This document shows, piece by piece, positions 11,937 through 23,500 of a stretch of DNA of 64,000 nt. The position numbers and the translations under genes were made by a program. The DNA is from Semisulcospira habei. Lineage: Eukaryota; Mollusca; Gastropoda; Semisulcospiridae. Each line of letters starts with the position of its first letter. Position 1 is the stretch's first letter. Location of the stretch: the NCBI GenBank assembly GCA_036245525.1, contig BTPG01000006.1:71236964-71300963 (forward strand), read 5' to 3'. The notes beneath the pieces were generated by a model. It saw only the letters and a list, made by a program, of their open reading frames with translations, was not told the DNA's origin and did not search any database.

Positions 11937-12133
11937 CTCTTTTTCAGGATAATTGAACGTCCTACTGCTTTGCACGCGACCGTTGTCAGGATCAATAGCA
12001 CTCATAGTCACACGCGGATTTTTCAATCAAAACACACACACGATCAAAGCTGCTTTAAAAAAAAGAGAAATATATGCGTTGGCCTATGATTGTAACCCTT
12101 TTCATGCCATGACGCAGCGAACGACACAAAGGT

Positions 12134-12199
12134 GCAAGAGGCATAGATCCTCATGAGCTCCCGGAAGCCCGGGGGCTCATGTGGATTTATTCCTCTTGT
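12134..12199. mobile_element. Hairpin core, family A
   Basis: GCAAGAGGCATAGATCCTCA pairing with TGTGGATTTATTCCTCTTG. Several mismatches. Confidence 0.65.
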
Positions 12200-12420
12200 T
12201 GGTCTTATTTATACCTATGTCCGAAATCAGACACGCAGACGGGATTCTAAAGCAGTGAACCTGTGGTGGTTATTGGCTACGTGGACACTGCTAGACGACA
12301 GCGGTGATGGGATTAACCTTTTAGCTCGTATGGCGCGAAGCTGTATAGTACAAAGTAACAGGCCAGCACACAAGTACAGATTGTCATGAGCCCTTAAACC
12401 CCTGTGTGGGATCAGTAATG

Positions 12421-12963
<543 letters not shown>

Positions 12964-13177
12964 GATCTATGCCGGCCAACTTTCCACGCAACCGGCCGTT
13001 TTGTAGCTCGTTGAGCGGGCTCTCTCGTAAGAATTGAGACTTGAACTTGAAAAGCATGATATAAATCTAGAAAAGACAGTTACAACACAATTTATTCATA
13101 TTTTCAAAATAGACAAACAAACAAGCCTATAGAATTCAGTCACTATACTTATCTTGTCAGCGAAGAAAGACTAAGAC

Positions 13178-13250
13178 GTTTCTTTCTCCGTTGCCACTTG
13201 GGTTCTTCTTTGCATTTTACACCCTTGGCAGTCACCTTTCTGGTCCCCAA
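13178..13250 (+). mobile_element. Penelope-like element 3'-end fragment
   Basis: GTTTCTTTCTCCGTTG, TTCTTTGCATTTTACAC and TTGGCAGTCACCTTTCTGG match the 3' block at 33190-33250. It passes directly into a GC-rich family D hairpin. Confidence 0.55.
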
Positions 13251-13362
13251 AGCGCAAACGGCTATAGCTATCGGGCCTACAACGGCCGACTTTGGCCAGC
13301 GCACGGTCGCGCGCGGGCCCACGGCGGCAGACGTAGGCCCGATGACCTTTGCGCACTGGGTC
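13248..13362. mobile_element. Family D hairpin, imperfect
   Basis: CCAAAGCGCAAACGG...TCGGGCCTAC on the left, GTAGGCCCGATGACCTTTGCG on the right, around GCGCACGGTCGCGCGC. Confidence 0.6.
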
Positions 13363-13805
13363 TGAATTTTTATATACATTGATACCGGACAGTTTACACC
13401 GTGTACAGTTTAAAATGAGACAGTGTACCTCGCCGGGTATAGTTTGACATTGGACAGTGTACACAAGGTACTGTGTCCTAAAAAGTATACTCTAGTGACC
13501 ACTTCAGCACAGTTGTAAAAGCTTTCAAACAAATATGCCCCAAAAGAGGGACGGCAAATAAGGGAAAAAGACGCTTCGAAAGGTAAAATAAACGTGCATC
13601 TATGATAGTTTCAGTGACAACGGTACTTTAGCCGACAGCACTGATGTGTTGTACTTGTCCTTTCGATGCGCGTTTTTCTCTTTCTTTGATAGTTCTTTGC
13701 ATTTTACACATATGGACAAACACTCTAGGAATATGTAGAAGTACTCCGGCACAGACTGGACACGTCATGATGCCATTGCCGTGGCCCTGCCTCTAATATT
13801 GTTAA

Positions 13806-14019
13806 CTCCTGACGCCATGAGGACGAAATTATAATTTTTTTTGTAGATATCCTCTGAGATCTATATCACAGTTCTAGAGCCGACAGATTGACCATGATAT
13901 TTCAAGGTTGGTGTCAGAATAGCTTGGCGCCTAGAGGCGCCAAGCTATTCTGACACCAACCTTGAAATATCATGGTCGATCCACATCCTGTCGTACGTAG
14001 TCTTTCAGGGCTTTATGGG
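13806..14019. mobile_element. Hairpin MITE, family B, TTAA-flanked
   Basis: TTAA 13802-13805 and 14020-14023. The core ATATTTCAAGGTTGGTGTCA pairs perfectly with its complement; both arms carry family-atypical bases (AAGGTTGGTGTC). Confidence 0.75.
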
Positions 14020-14107
14020 TTAAGCGAGTGAAAGTCTATCACTGTACCAAATGTGATGCCTGTAACACGAAAATGAACAATAATATTTCGGCTTCTTATC
14101 CGCTCCA

Positions 14108-14265
14108 TTATAGCTGGGGAGCTGGGTGGCTCGATGGTAGAGCGTCCGAAAGGCCGTGGGTTTGAACCCAGCTGGGGTCAAAATTCGTACAGACTTCATT
14201 TCGGTGCCCCGTCTTTGAAATCACCTTCGTGGTGGGAAAAAAGACGTTAAGCCATAAACGTTTAA
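14108..14265 (+). mobile_element. Short tRNA-derived SINE S3
   Basis: A-box-like GGTGGCTCGATGGTAGAGCG, B-box GGGTTTGAACCC, and a tail AAAGACGTTAAGCCATAAAC. Confidence 0.65.
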
Positions 14266-14659
14266 CGTTCAACGTTTTCCATTACAGCTCACTCACGAAA
14301 CTGGCCCCAGCAGCGGCCGATGTCGGCCGATGACCCTTTGCGCAGTGGGTGAGTGATTATGGCGCAGCGCTAGAGGTCGTAATATTACATCAACGTGACA
14401 CAAACGAACGCTTTTGTTGTAGCTTCCAGTCGGGGATAATAACGCTTGACAAGGACTGTCTGCTTCAGGCCGGCCTTATCGATGGAGGCTGTTTCCAGAG
14501 ACACTAATTGATCGTTTCCGTAGACCCCGCATGTATCGATCACTCCGATATTCTCCCCCGCTGAGCCAGTCAATAAAATACGTCGGAACCGTTCTGGTGT
14601 CGCCTAGTGTGGGACACGATCAGTCGCTACGGTTGAGAAACACTTTTTTGGAATTATTT

Positions 14660-15500
14660 TCTATTGGGTTGGTTGGCTGGTTGGTTGGATGTATGGTTCG
14701 TTCGCTCGTTCGCTCGTTCGTTCGTTCTTTCGTCCGTTCGTTCGTTCGTTCGTCCGTCCGTCCGTCTGTCCGTTCGTTAGTTTGATAGTTCGTTTGTTTT
14801 GGGTTTTTTGGTTTGTTCTTGTTTTCTTGTTTTCTTTTTTTTTCATTTTGTTTGTTTGTTTGTTTGGGTTTGTTGTTGTTGTTGTTGTTGTTGTTTGTTT
14901 GTTTGTTCGTTTTTGGGTGTGGTGGTGGTGGTGGTGGGGGGGGGGTAAGTTTCTTTTGTTGTTGTTTTGTTTGATTTGTTTGTTGTTGTTGTTTTTTGTT
15001 TGTGTTTTTGTTTTGGTTTGGTTTTGTTTTGTTTTTTTCGGGGGGGGGGGGGGGATTGGGGGGGGGGGGTGTTGTTTATTTTGTTGTGGGTTTTTGTTTA
15101 TAGAGAGGATGGGAGGGAGGGGGGGATTTTTTGTTTGTTCTTATTTTTTTGTTTTAGTTTGTGGGTTTGTTTGGGTTTTTTGGGGGGTTTTTTGTTTTCG
15201 TTTTTTGTTGTGTTTTTGTTGTTGTTGTTTGTTTGTTTGTTTGTTTGTTTGGGTTTCTTTTGCGGGAGGGGGGAGGGAAGGGTAGGGGTGTTGTTGTTGT
15301 ATTGTATGTGTTTGTTTTGTATTGTTTTGTTTTCGGGGGGGGGGGGGGGACTTGGGGGATAGGGGGTGGTTTGGTTTGTGAGGGGTCGGCCTGGGTGTGG
15401 GGTTTGGGGTTAGGTTTGGGGGGAGGGGGAGGGGTGAGGGTGTGTAATGTTTCTTCATTTATTCGTTCGTTCGTTCCTTTGTTCGTTCCTTCGTTCATTT
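14660..15500 (+). repeat. T/G-rich low-complexity block with (TTCG)n and (TTTG)n
   Basis: Successive GGTT, TTCG, TTTG, TTG and G-run tracts over 800 bp, almost no C or A. Long open frames here are compositional artefacts. Confidence 0.9.
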
Positions 15501-15772
15501 ATTTCTTTTGTTTTTTATTTTGCGTATACCGTTCATATGAACATAGTGAAAACTGACCGCGTTTCTCAATCACTGGCTGATGTGAAGAGGATGATTGGTG
15601 TGGTGTGGTAGCCTCGTGTGTGGTTAGTGCCTGAGGGAGTGGTGTAAAGGGAAAAGACTACAATGTGATGATCTATCTCTGATTTTGTACCTCAGTTCCG
15701 GTTGAGAGTGGCCAATGAACCGGCTTGACGCTATATCCAATTTATTCCTGTCACAAAGCCAACAACGCTAAC

Positions 15773-15840
15773 AAGCAAGAGGCATAAATCCTCATGTGCC
15801 CCCGCGACTGCGGGGGCACATGAGGATCTATGCCTCTTGT
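15773..15840. mobile_element. Hairpin core, family A, with paired arm change
   Basis: Both arms carry T/A in place of the family A/T (CATGTGCCCCC pairing with GGGGGCACATG), keeping the stem perfect. Confidence 0.8.
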
Positions 15841-16224
15841 TGGACCCATTCACGTACCTCCCTCCGGTAGTGAAACTGCGAGGGTAACTTCAAGGGCAGA
15901 TTGAGGTCAGTCCAGCTACTGGCACTGAAGCAAGAAGACACTGTCTCAGTTTAGGAGATGGATCGACCAACATGACCCAAGGGTGAGGTACTGATTATCT
16001 GACGCCTCCTCTGGACCAAGAGAAGCCGGCAATCAGGCGCTAATAATAAAACTGAAGGGAGTCATCCACAGTATAGAGCGCCACCTGGGGGCCATACATT
16101 CACTGAGTCTGCGCTACTAATTTAGAGCATAATACTCTCAAAAAGAGAAAACAATATCTAGGCATGCGAAGTCCCGGGATCGATTAAAGCCTTATCATTT
16201 TGATGTTGAACCGCCCAAACTAAA

Positions 16225-16545
16225 GCTCGTCGAGCCGACGTCGGCCGCAGTTGGCCCGCGCACATCTGTACGAGGGCCAACTTGAAGTGACAGCGGCGGA
16301 AGTCGGCTGGATGGCACTTGGAGCTGCAAACTACTGATTTGGCTTTGGGTAGCAAAATTGTCACTGACGGATTCCTTCTCACACTTCTGGAATATTCGAA
16401 GTCGACCCCTTCCCCACCCCCCACCCCCACCCCCACCCCACCCCCTTTCGGCCCCCTCCCGGGCCTGTATATACAATAAGCAAGTAAGCTAAAGATGTTG
16501 TTGGACCATGCGCGGGCCAGCGGCGGCGGACGTTGGCCCAATGAC
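16225..16545. mobile_element. Family D hairpin split by unrelated sequence
   Basis: GACGTCGGCCGCAGTTGGCC (16229-16257) and GGGCCAGCGGCGGCGGACGT (about 16510) with about 250 bp between, including a C-rich run. Confidence 0.4.
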
Positions 16546-16969
16546 CTTTTGTGTACCTCCAAAAGTGATGTGTGGCTATTTTAGTCTCGCTAATGATGAC
16601 TGACTGGCGTTCAGATTCGCTGGTATTTTCATCGCCGGTAAATTGAACTGCCATCGGTATTCACCGGCAAGAGAAAGCGACAAGTGTAAATCTGCCAAGA
16701 TTATCAGCCAAGTAGGCGCGGCGTGCATCTCCGTGAGCGCATCATGTCACTGAGTAGCCGCCCTGCAGAGCTCATGAGAATCAGGTCAACAACGTACACG
16801 CCGGCCGCGTGAGGCTTTCCGTCTCCGAGATCGTACTCTGCTGAGTATAATTATTAGCACCTGCTTTTACGGAAATGCTAATCATCGGCGCAGATGGTCA
16901 CCGGCTACATTTGCATTGGTGACACGTGCTGTGCGCCGGATATGGCGAGGTGAACCACCTCTGTTTTAA

Positions 16970-17031
16970 CCCCCTGGTGCCTGCAACCGACAGCCCTGTT
17001 TACACTACCGCTGGGTGCAGACACTAGAGGG
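16970..17031. mobile_element. Short TTAA MITE
   Basis: CCCCCTGGTGCCTGCA and TGCAGACACTAGAGGG between TTAA 16966-16969 and 17032-17035. Confidence 0.6.
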
Positions 17032-17176
17032 TTAAGGATTGTCTGTCGATACAACACTTGATCGACCCCTGCCCTGACAGCGGACGCATAATCTCGTACT
17101 TTGAAAGCACACAACTTAATTTCAACACTAAGTAATCCCATCGATCCAAGGAACACAAACCAGACTATGCGGGTCA

Positions 17177-17242
17177 GCAAGAGGCAAAGAACGTCATGAG
17201 CCCCCGCATCTGCGGGGGCTTATGGCGTTCTTTGCCTCTTGC
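17177..17242. mobile_element. Hairpin core, family A, with paired substitutions
   Basis: Arms read GAGGCAAAGAACG where the family has GAGGCATAGATCC. The three changes are present in both arms. Confidence 0.8.
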
Positions 17243-17859
17243 AGTTGGGTTGTTTTCGCCTTTTTCCAGCAGTGATAGGGCTAATCTTCATCAACACGTT
17301 GCTCCAGAAATAGTGCCTTGAATCCTTAGTTTGTTTTGTCGGCTGATGTACACAGCGCTAATCACGTCAAAAAGATCGACTTGAAAAGACACAAAAACAT
17401 ACAGCGTGGGCGGGTCTCTATAATGTTCGCAGGCACGCAGTTCAGCAAAGGGCAGAAAGATCGTCAAGCATCTTTCACGCTCTCAGTTTCGGGGTGACGT
17501 ACTTTCCGGTCAAAGCCCTCATAAGGCCCGAGAGCCTCTGGCTCACTTGGAATGTGTATTTTGTATGTGTCGACTGAAAATGGCCATTGGCATTATTTTT
17601 TCTTGTTTGTTTGGTCTTTGGGGGTTTTGGGTTGGCTTATTGTGGTTGTTTTTTGTTTGTTTGTTTGTTTTTGTTCGGTTGTTTTTTTGTTCCGTGTTGT
17701 TGAGCTTTGTTTTGTTTGGGTTTTTTATGCTTTTTTGTTTCTGTTTTGTTGTTGTTGTTGGGGTTTTTTTTTGGATTTTTTTGTGCTCACTTAGAATTTG
17801 TATTTTGTAGATAGCGACTGAAATTGACCATTGTTTAGCTCGTTTGGTGTTTGTTTTTG

Positions 17860-17977
<118 letters not shown>

Positions 17978-17984
17978 CTCGTGC

Positions 17985-18228
17985 TATTCTTCTTCTTCAG
18001 AATTCTTGTCGCTACTCCAGCCCACAGAGCGTACTAATGGCGGAAAGCGCTCTGTGTCCGTCTTTATTTGTGTGCGCCGGCATGTGTGTTGATCAGAGGT
18101 TGACTTAGAGAGGAGGGAAATGGATCAGAAGGATAAGCTTAAAAATATGAACAACTCTGAATGTTCCTAAAAGAAAAACGCACATGAGCTCCAAATAATA
18201 CGGTAGACTTTCGGATGAAATCCTCATT
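17985..18228 (+). repeat. Dispersed repeat R3, copy 1
   Basis: Shares GTGTCCGTCTTTATTTGTGT, TTGATCAGAGGTT and AATACGGTAGACTTT with 35884-36240. Confidence 0.7.
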
Positions 18229-18409
18229 TTTTTTTTTTTTTTTTTTTTTGAGGGGGAGGGGGGGGGGGGCGGGTGGGTGGGTATACGATATGTTGATAAG
18301 ATGATTTAAAATTAATTTCTGAATATTTATCTAATGAGCAAAGTTGTCCAGAAATTATTAACCTGGATCTATCAAAGTGGAAACACCTCAGACAGGGATA
18401 TAAAATTAA

Positions 18410-18606
18410 CCCGTTCACTACCAAGAAAAAAGTGAGCACCGCCCAAATGCAAGAGGTATTGATCCTCATGAGCAGGGACCCATGAGGATATATGCCCTTT
18501 GTTGAAACCACTTCGTAGCCATGTTTCTTTGATGACTGGAGCTCTCTGGCGTGGAACTAACAGAAAGGTTTCAAAGCACAAATTGCGCCCAGTGGCAGTG
18601 AAGAGA
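18410..18606. mobile_element. Family A hairpin MITE
   Basis: TTAA 18406-18409, CCCGTTCACTACC left, GGCAGTGAAGAG right. The central hairpin is partly deleted. Confidence 0.7.
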
Positions 18607-18799
18607 TCAAACTGATGAGAAATAACCGCTACCGACACCCAAAGGGTTAGATAGCCTATAATGTATTGTCGCTTCTTTTTTTCCGCCTGAGCGCGATTGC
18701 CTGTACTGGGGTACGGTTTGGATTTCAAACATATCAAACATATCATAGCTGACAAGCTACGGAAAAAGGACAAGTCAATTGCGATAGTTCAAAGTAGTA

Positions 18800-18930
18800 C
18801 CTGTTCATCTTGGCACATGAATTGTTCAAGGTAGTGACTTATTAGCTTGGCGCCTTCCAAGGCGCCGTGCTAATAAGGCTCTACCTTGAGCTCTTTTGGT
18901 CACGCTCATAGCTTGGCGCCTTTCAATCTT
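18800..18930. mobile_element. Degraded family B hairpin
   Basis: TTAGCTTGGCGCCTTCCAAG and GGCGCCGTGCTAATAAG with extra repeated arm pieces. Confidence 0.5.
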
Positions 18931-19141
18931 GGTCACGCTCAGAACTTGTACGAGTTCCATAAAGGCACGTGCTTTCAAATGTGAACAAATACATTTCAGC
19001 GGGTCTGACTTTGAATAAATTGTCAGCTCCTTCACTGTCAGGGGGACCAGCATGTCTTCGGAACCATAGCAAGATCGATAGCAAATAACCCATCATTTTC
19101 TCCGTTCACTGCCCCCCCAAAAAAGCGAAGACGATCCAACT

Positions 19142-19207
19142 GCAAGAGACATAGATCATCATGAGCCCCCGCGACTGCGGGGGCTCATGAGGATCTATGC
19201 CTCTTGC
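19142..19207. mobile_element. Hairpin core, family A
   Basis: GCAAGAGACATAGATCATCA with a matching right arm. Flanks TTCACTGCC (19104) and GGCAGGGAGGGGTTTAA (19310) mark an element of about 220 bp. Confidence 0.75.
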
Positions 19208-19485
19208 TCAGGCAAATGTATATCCATGTTCCTTGGACGGTGTTGGCTTTTGGTAGTTGAATGAACCAAGATTTCAGAAACAAAAATGTGTGTACAGTGT
19301 ACGTACAGAGGCAGGGAGGGGTTTAAATTGTCGTTGCTATAAATGTGTCTGGTACGACGTGAGAACGTCATGATAAACCCGCGTCTGATGACTCCTGTGG
19401 TTCTTTGCCTTGTGTAGGCGGATTATGATTGTGTTTTCATAGCAGTTTGAAGAGGTCAGCGCGGATGAAAAACATTTTGAAATTT

Positions 19486-19747
<262 letters not shown>

Positions 19748-19765
19748 CAGACATCATGAATCGTA

Positions 19766-19980
19766 TACTGATCAACAAAAGAAAAGCGAAAATTTCAAAC
19801 CTTGTTTCCCCTACTAAAACATTTTAATTGTAAAGAGCTAACTTGTGTGACAGATATCTGAGTACTGCCAACCGGTTAAAATCGGTCTGCATGGTGTGCA
19901 AGTTAATTCTTTGCAGTTGAGATGTTTTTGTAGGGGAAACAACGTTTGGAATTTTCGCGTTTCTTTTGTTGATCAGTATA
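19766..19980. mobile_element. TA-flanked MITE with about 85-bp TIRs; overlaps gene 1 stop
   Basis: Termini TACTGATCAACAAAAGAAA and its complement, preceded by TA. Arms are about 85% identical (GAAAATT, TTGTTTCCCCTAC). Related ends occur at 29774-29900 and 52965-53068. It contains ATTAAA (minus strand, 19823-19828), a possible polyadenylation signal for gene 1. Confidence 0.75.
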
Positions 19981-20432
19981 TATTTATCCCGTTTGAAGCG
20001 GATGACGCTCTCTGGATCGCGTCAAACAAGGTATAAAAAACAACGCTCTTGCTGTGTGTGTCAAACAACTTGGATCTGTGCAGTTTGGTAAGCGTATCTG
20101 TTGGAACAGCCGCCAACAACACGCACACGCCGACACGCGAGAACTGACCAATCACATGCGACAACATGTCTATTCCCGCCAGGTCGATATAAGTCAAGGC
20201 CGAACAGTCAAGGATCACGTGATGTACTCCACTTCCTGTGCCGTCGTCTGTACCAATATGTGTCACTGCTTGTGGGCCGTTGTCAGCGTTCATAGCAATT
20301 TTTGCAAAATCGGTGTCTGGGTCACTGTCATCGACATTCAAAGTGGGAGAACTCTTGGTAGGATCGAGGACAAGGGAATACAACTCTGCCTTGAAGTGCT
20401 CTGCCGTGGCGTAGTACAGCGGAGATTCAAAT
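19973..20432 (-). CDS. Gene 1 coding exon 9 (STAS domain and stop)
   Basis: Acceptor TATACAG with a weak pyrimidine tract and an (AAAT)n repeat just upstream. Encodes FESPLYYATAEHFKAELYS, an acidic intervening loop, VILDCSALTYIDLAGID and VVFYTLFDAIQRAS, ending NGINIY. The final TAC-TGA coincides with the terminus of a MITE (19766-19980). The C-terminus is 12 residues shorter than that of gene 2. Confidence 0.88.
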
Positions 20433-20466
20433 CTGTATACAAATATTTTTTTTCTTTTTAACATAA

Positions 20467-20501
<35 letters not shown>

Positions 20502-23500
20502 ACATACCCGTATTGTTTGTTGGAGTATTCCCCAGATAGACCCACTCAGTGAGTACTTGACAAGAACACATCTAATCAAATGAAATGCTACGCATCTCAT
20601 TTAACCCTTTTCATCCTGATACACTATTGCTTGACATAAATTTGACTATTATAGTTCAAGCGCGCTTGAAGCGCCAAGCTATTCTGGCATCACCCTTGAA
20701 CTAAAATTGCTGATCTATCTTGTAATCTGTAATGTAGCCTTCATAAGATAATAAGCCTTTTGTTAATCAGCCTCAGAATGTGATGGGTTAAATAGAAATT
20801 ATATGAGCGTACTCCCTGCAGGTGTCAATCTGATGAGTACATCCGCAAAACTAAAATAAATCAATAAGTCAATAAACCAAAAAACAATAAATCTGGGGAT
20901 CAATATATCAACCTTCAATAAATCAATTAATCAGTTATCAACAGATCAATATTAAAAAATATTTAACCCCATGGCACTGCTGGAATTGTTGTCTCCAGCC
21001 AACGTCACAGATGACTGCCCGTCTGACCGTGAATGAGGGCGGCAAGACGGACAGATCTCCTTGATTCTAATCATGTACTAACACATGAGGTACTATGCCT
21101 CTTGCATTTGGGTGTTGTTTGTGCTTCAACGGTCATAATGTTGAAAAGTCACGAGTAAACAATCACACAACTTGCAACAGCTTTTTACCAACGCAAATTT
21201 CCTTCATTCACCATGCAGCAAACTTACATGAAAACCCGAACCCTCGGAACTGACTTCACACCCTTGCGGCGCGTGTCCAGGACAACGTCCTCTGACTCTG
21301 CCCTTCCCAACAGTCTACCCTTCGCCACTTGACTGACCGCCAGCACGGTTACCATGGAGACAACCACACCCACAAGTAGGCCAAGGTCAAGGTTGCCGAA
21401 AATACTAGCAACCGCCGTCAGCAGCCAGATGAAGAAGTCAGGTCTGTTGACGTGCCACATGGACGGGAGCTGGCGGACCTTTTGAACAAATAACCCAGTC
21501 AGCTAAGTTCTTCGGGCACACGACGACCGCAGTAGGCCCGCGCACGGTCGTGCGCGGGCCCACTGCGGCCGTCGTTGACCCAAAGGCGTACTGCTACTGG
21601 GGAAAGCAACTTTAACAAAAATAAATGTCTATCAATTCGCAAAGTTGTTGCGTTATTGTTTGCCAAATGTTGGATGGTCGTTTTGTGGATCGAGCTGTGT
21701 AATAAAACACGGCCAGCTGATGATCAGAATGTTTCTGCGACGTGTAACTTTAATTGACTATATTACTCATTTTCTATTTGGCTTCAATGAATGATCTGAA
21801 GCAGGTCAAAAGTGTGCGTGTTTCGGCGAAAGGATTTGATTAAATATCGACAAAGATCGATATCACGTGTTTGACCGGGCTTTTAATACGCTGTTTTCGT
21901 CCAAACACGCGCAAAGTTTGACGCACTTCTGATTTCCGAACAACTTTTACTATGCTGGATTTTATAGCGCGTGCTCATATGTACTTTTGTGCCAAGAGGC
22001 GCCAAACTACTCAGGTACTACCCTTGAACAATCATTGTCTACCTGTATCCTGTAAATCCTATATTGCTGTGGACAACAAGATATAGGTCGACGAAGATGG
22101 TTCAAGGGTGCGTCATGGCTGAATGGGTTAACTCATTCGAGACATGCCGCGTCCAGATACGCGGCTTTATGCCGCGTATCCAGATGCGGCACGTCTCGAA
22201 TGCGTCCGCAAAGCCTGCATGAACACTACAAGTCTCAAACCTGCAACAGGAGATCCTTGAGGGAGACAATGATCATGCCGGCCAACATGGCGATGGGCAG
22301 AGACACAAACAGCTGCCCCGCCACCAGGACAACGATCAACAGGAACCCCGCCGACGCGACTCCGTGCAGAGTGGACCGGGCCCCAAGGGAGCTAAGCAGC
22401 ATGGCGCGTGGGGGCGCGACACAAGAGGGGAAGTTACTGGTGAAGGCGCCGACCAGGTGACACATTCCGTAGGCCAGCAGCTCCTAGTGGATTCAGACCG
22501 ATTAAAAAAAAAAAAAAAAAAAAAAAAGCATCCAGTTTACACACATTTTTATTGTAGTGTCCCCCACGCCTAAAGCCTAAGTCGTTCGAGATGTGTCGCA
22601 CACGGATACTCTGCCTTTGGCCGCGTATCCGTGTGCGGCACGTCTCGAATGTATTAAAGGCGGGTACACTTTCAGAAAATGACTCCAGATAGAGACCGTA
22701 CAAGGAGGAAGTATGCTGTGAATTGTCAAACATTTTGAATGTTCCAGACTTCTGCAATCAACAAGAGCAGCCTCCTCATTACCCTAGCCTACTCAACATT
22801 GTACACGTTCCCCAACATGCCCAAAGGCAGACGCCCAATAACACCCCAGTAAGAAAGCCGTGCACGGGCCAAATGGGCCGTCGTGAGCTTAAAAACGACG
22901 GAGAATACACAAAACAGACTCTGTTTTCCACGTTTTGACAAAACCGGCCATGCACCTTGCCACTGAAATCAAAAGAAAGTGCAGGCTTTCACGACCTAAA
23001 AATACTAGGAATGAGAGATGAGGAACATTTTTGTTCTGCATATTTCGCTCTAATATACTACATGAACCGGAAGGAAAATGTTGATTCTTCACCTGGTTGT
23101 CGTCCATGCTGGTGCCGTGCAGCTTGGCACACATCTTGCCCAGTGAGATGGACAGGGCCAGGCACAGGACGGCGACGACGAAGGCATCCGTGGCGATCCT
23201 GGGCACTGCGTCCAGTGGCGGTGTGGAGGGGGCTGGCATTCCTGTTCGCACACACAGATCGCATAAATACTGCCCTCACTGGCAAATGCCACTATGTCCA
23301 TTTTTTGCTAAATGGGTTAACACCTTCACTTGCGGATGAATTTCTGAATTCTTTATTAATTCAAAGACCGAGAGTCCTATTGCTCAAGGAACATGGGTAC
23401 GAAGAAGTGTCAGCAAGAGGCATAGATCCTCATCAGTCAGCAAGAGGCATAGGTCCTCATCAGTCAGCAAGAGGCATAGATCCACATCAGTCAGCAAGAA

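Noticed and set aside
14689..15556. Long Phe/Val/Leu/Gly-rich open frames resembling membrane proteins
   Set aside because: They arise from T/G-only low-complexity DNA. Overlapping frames in all phases have the same character.
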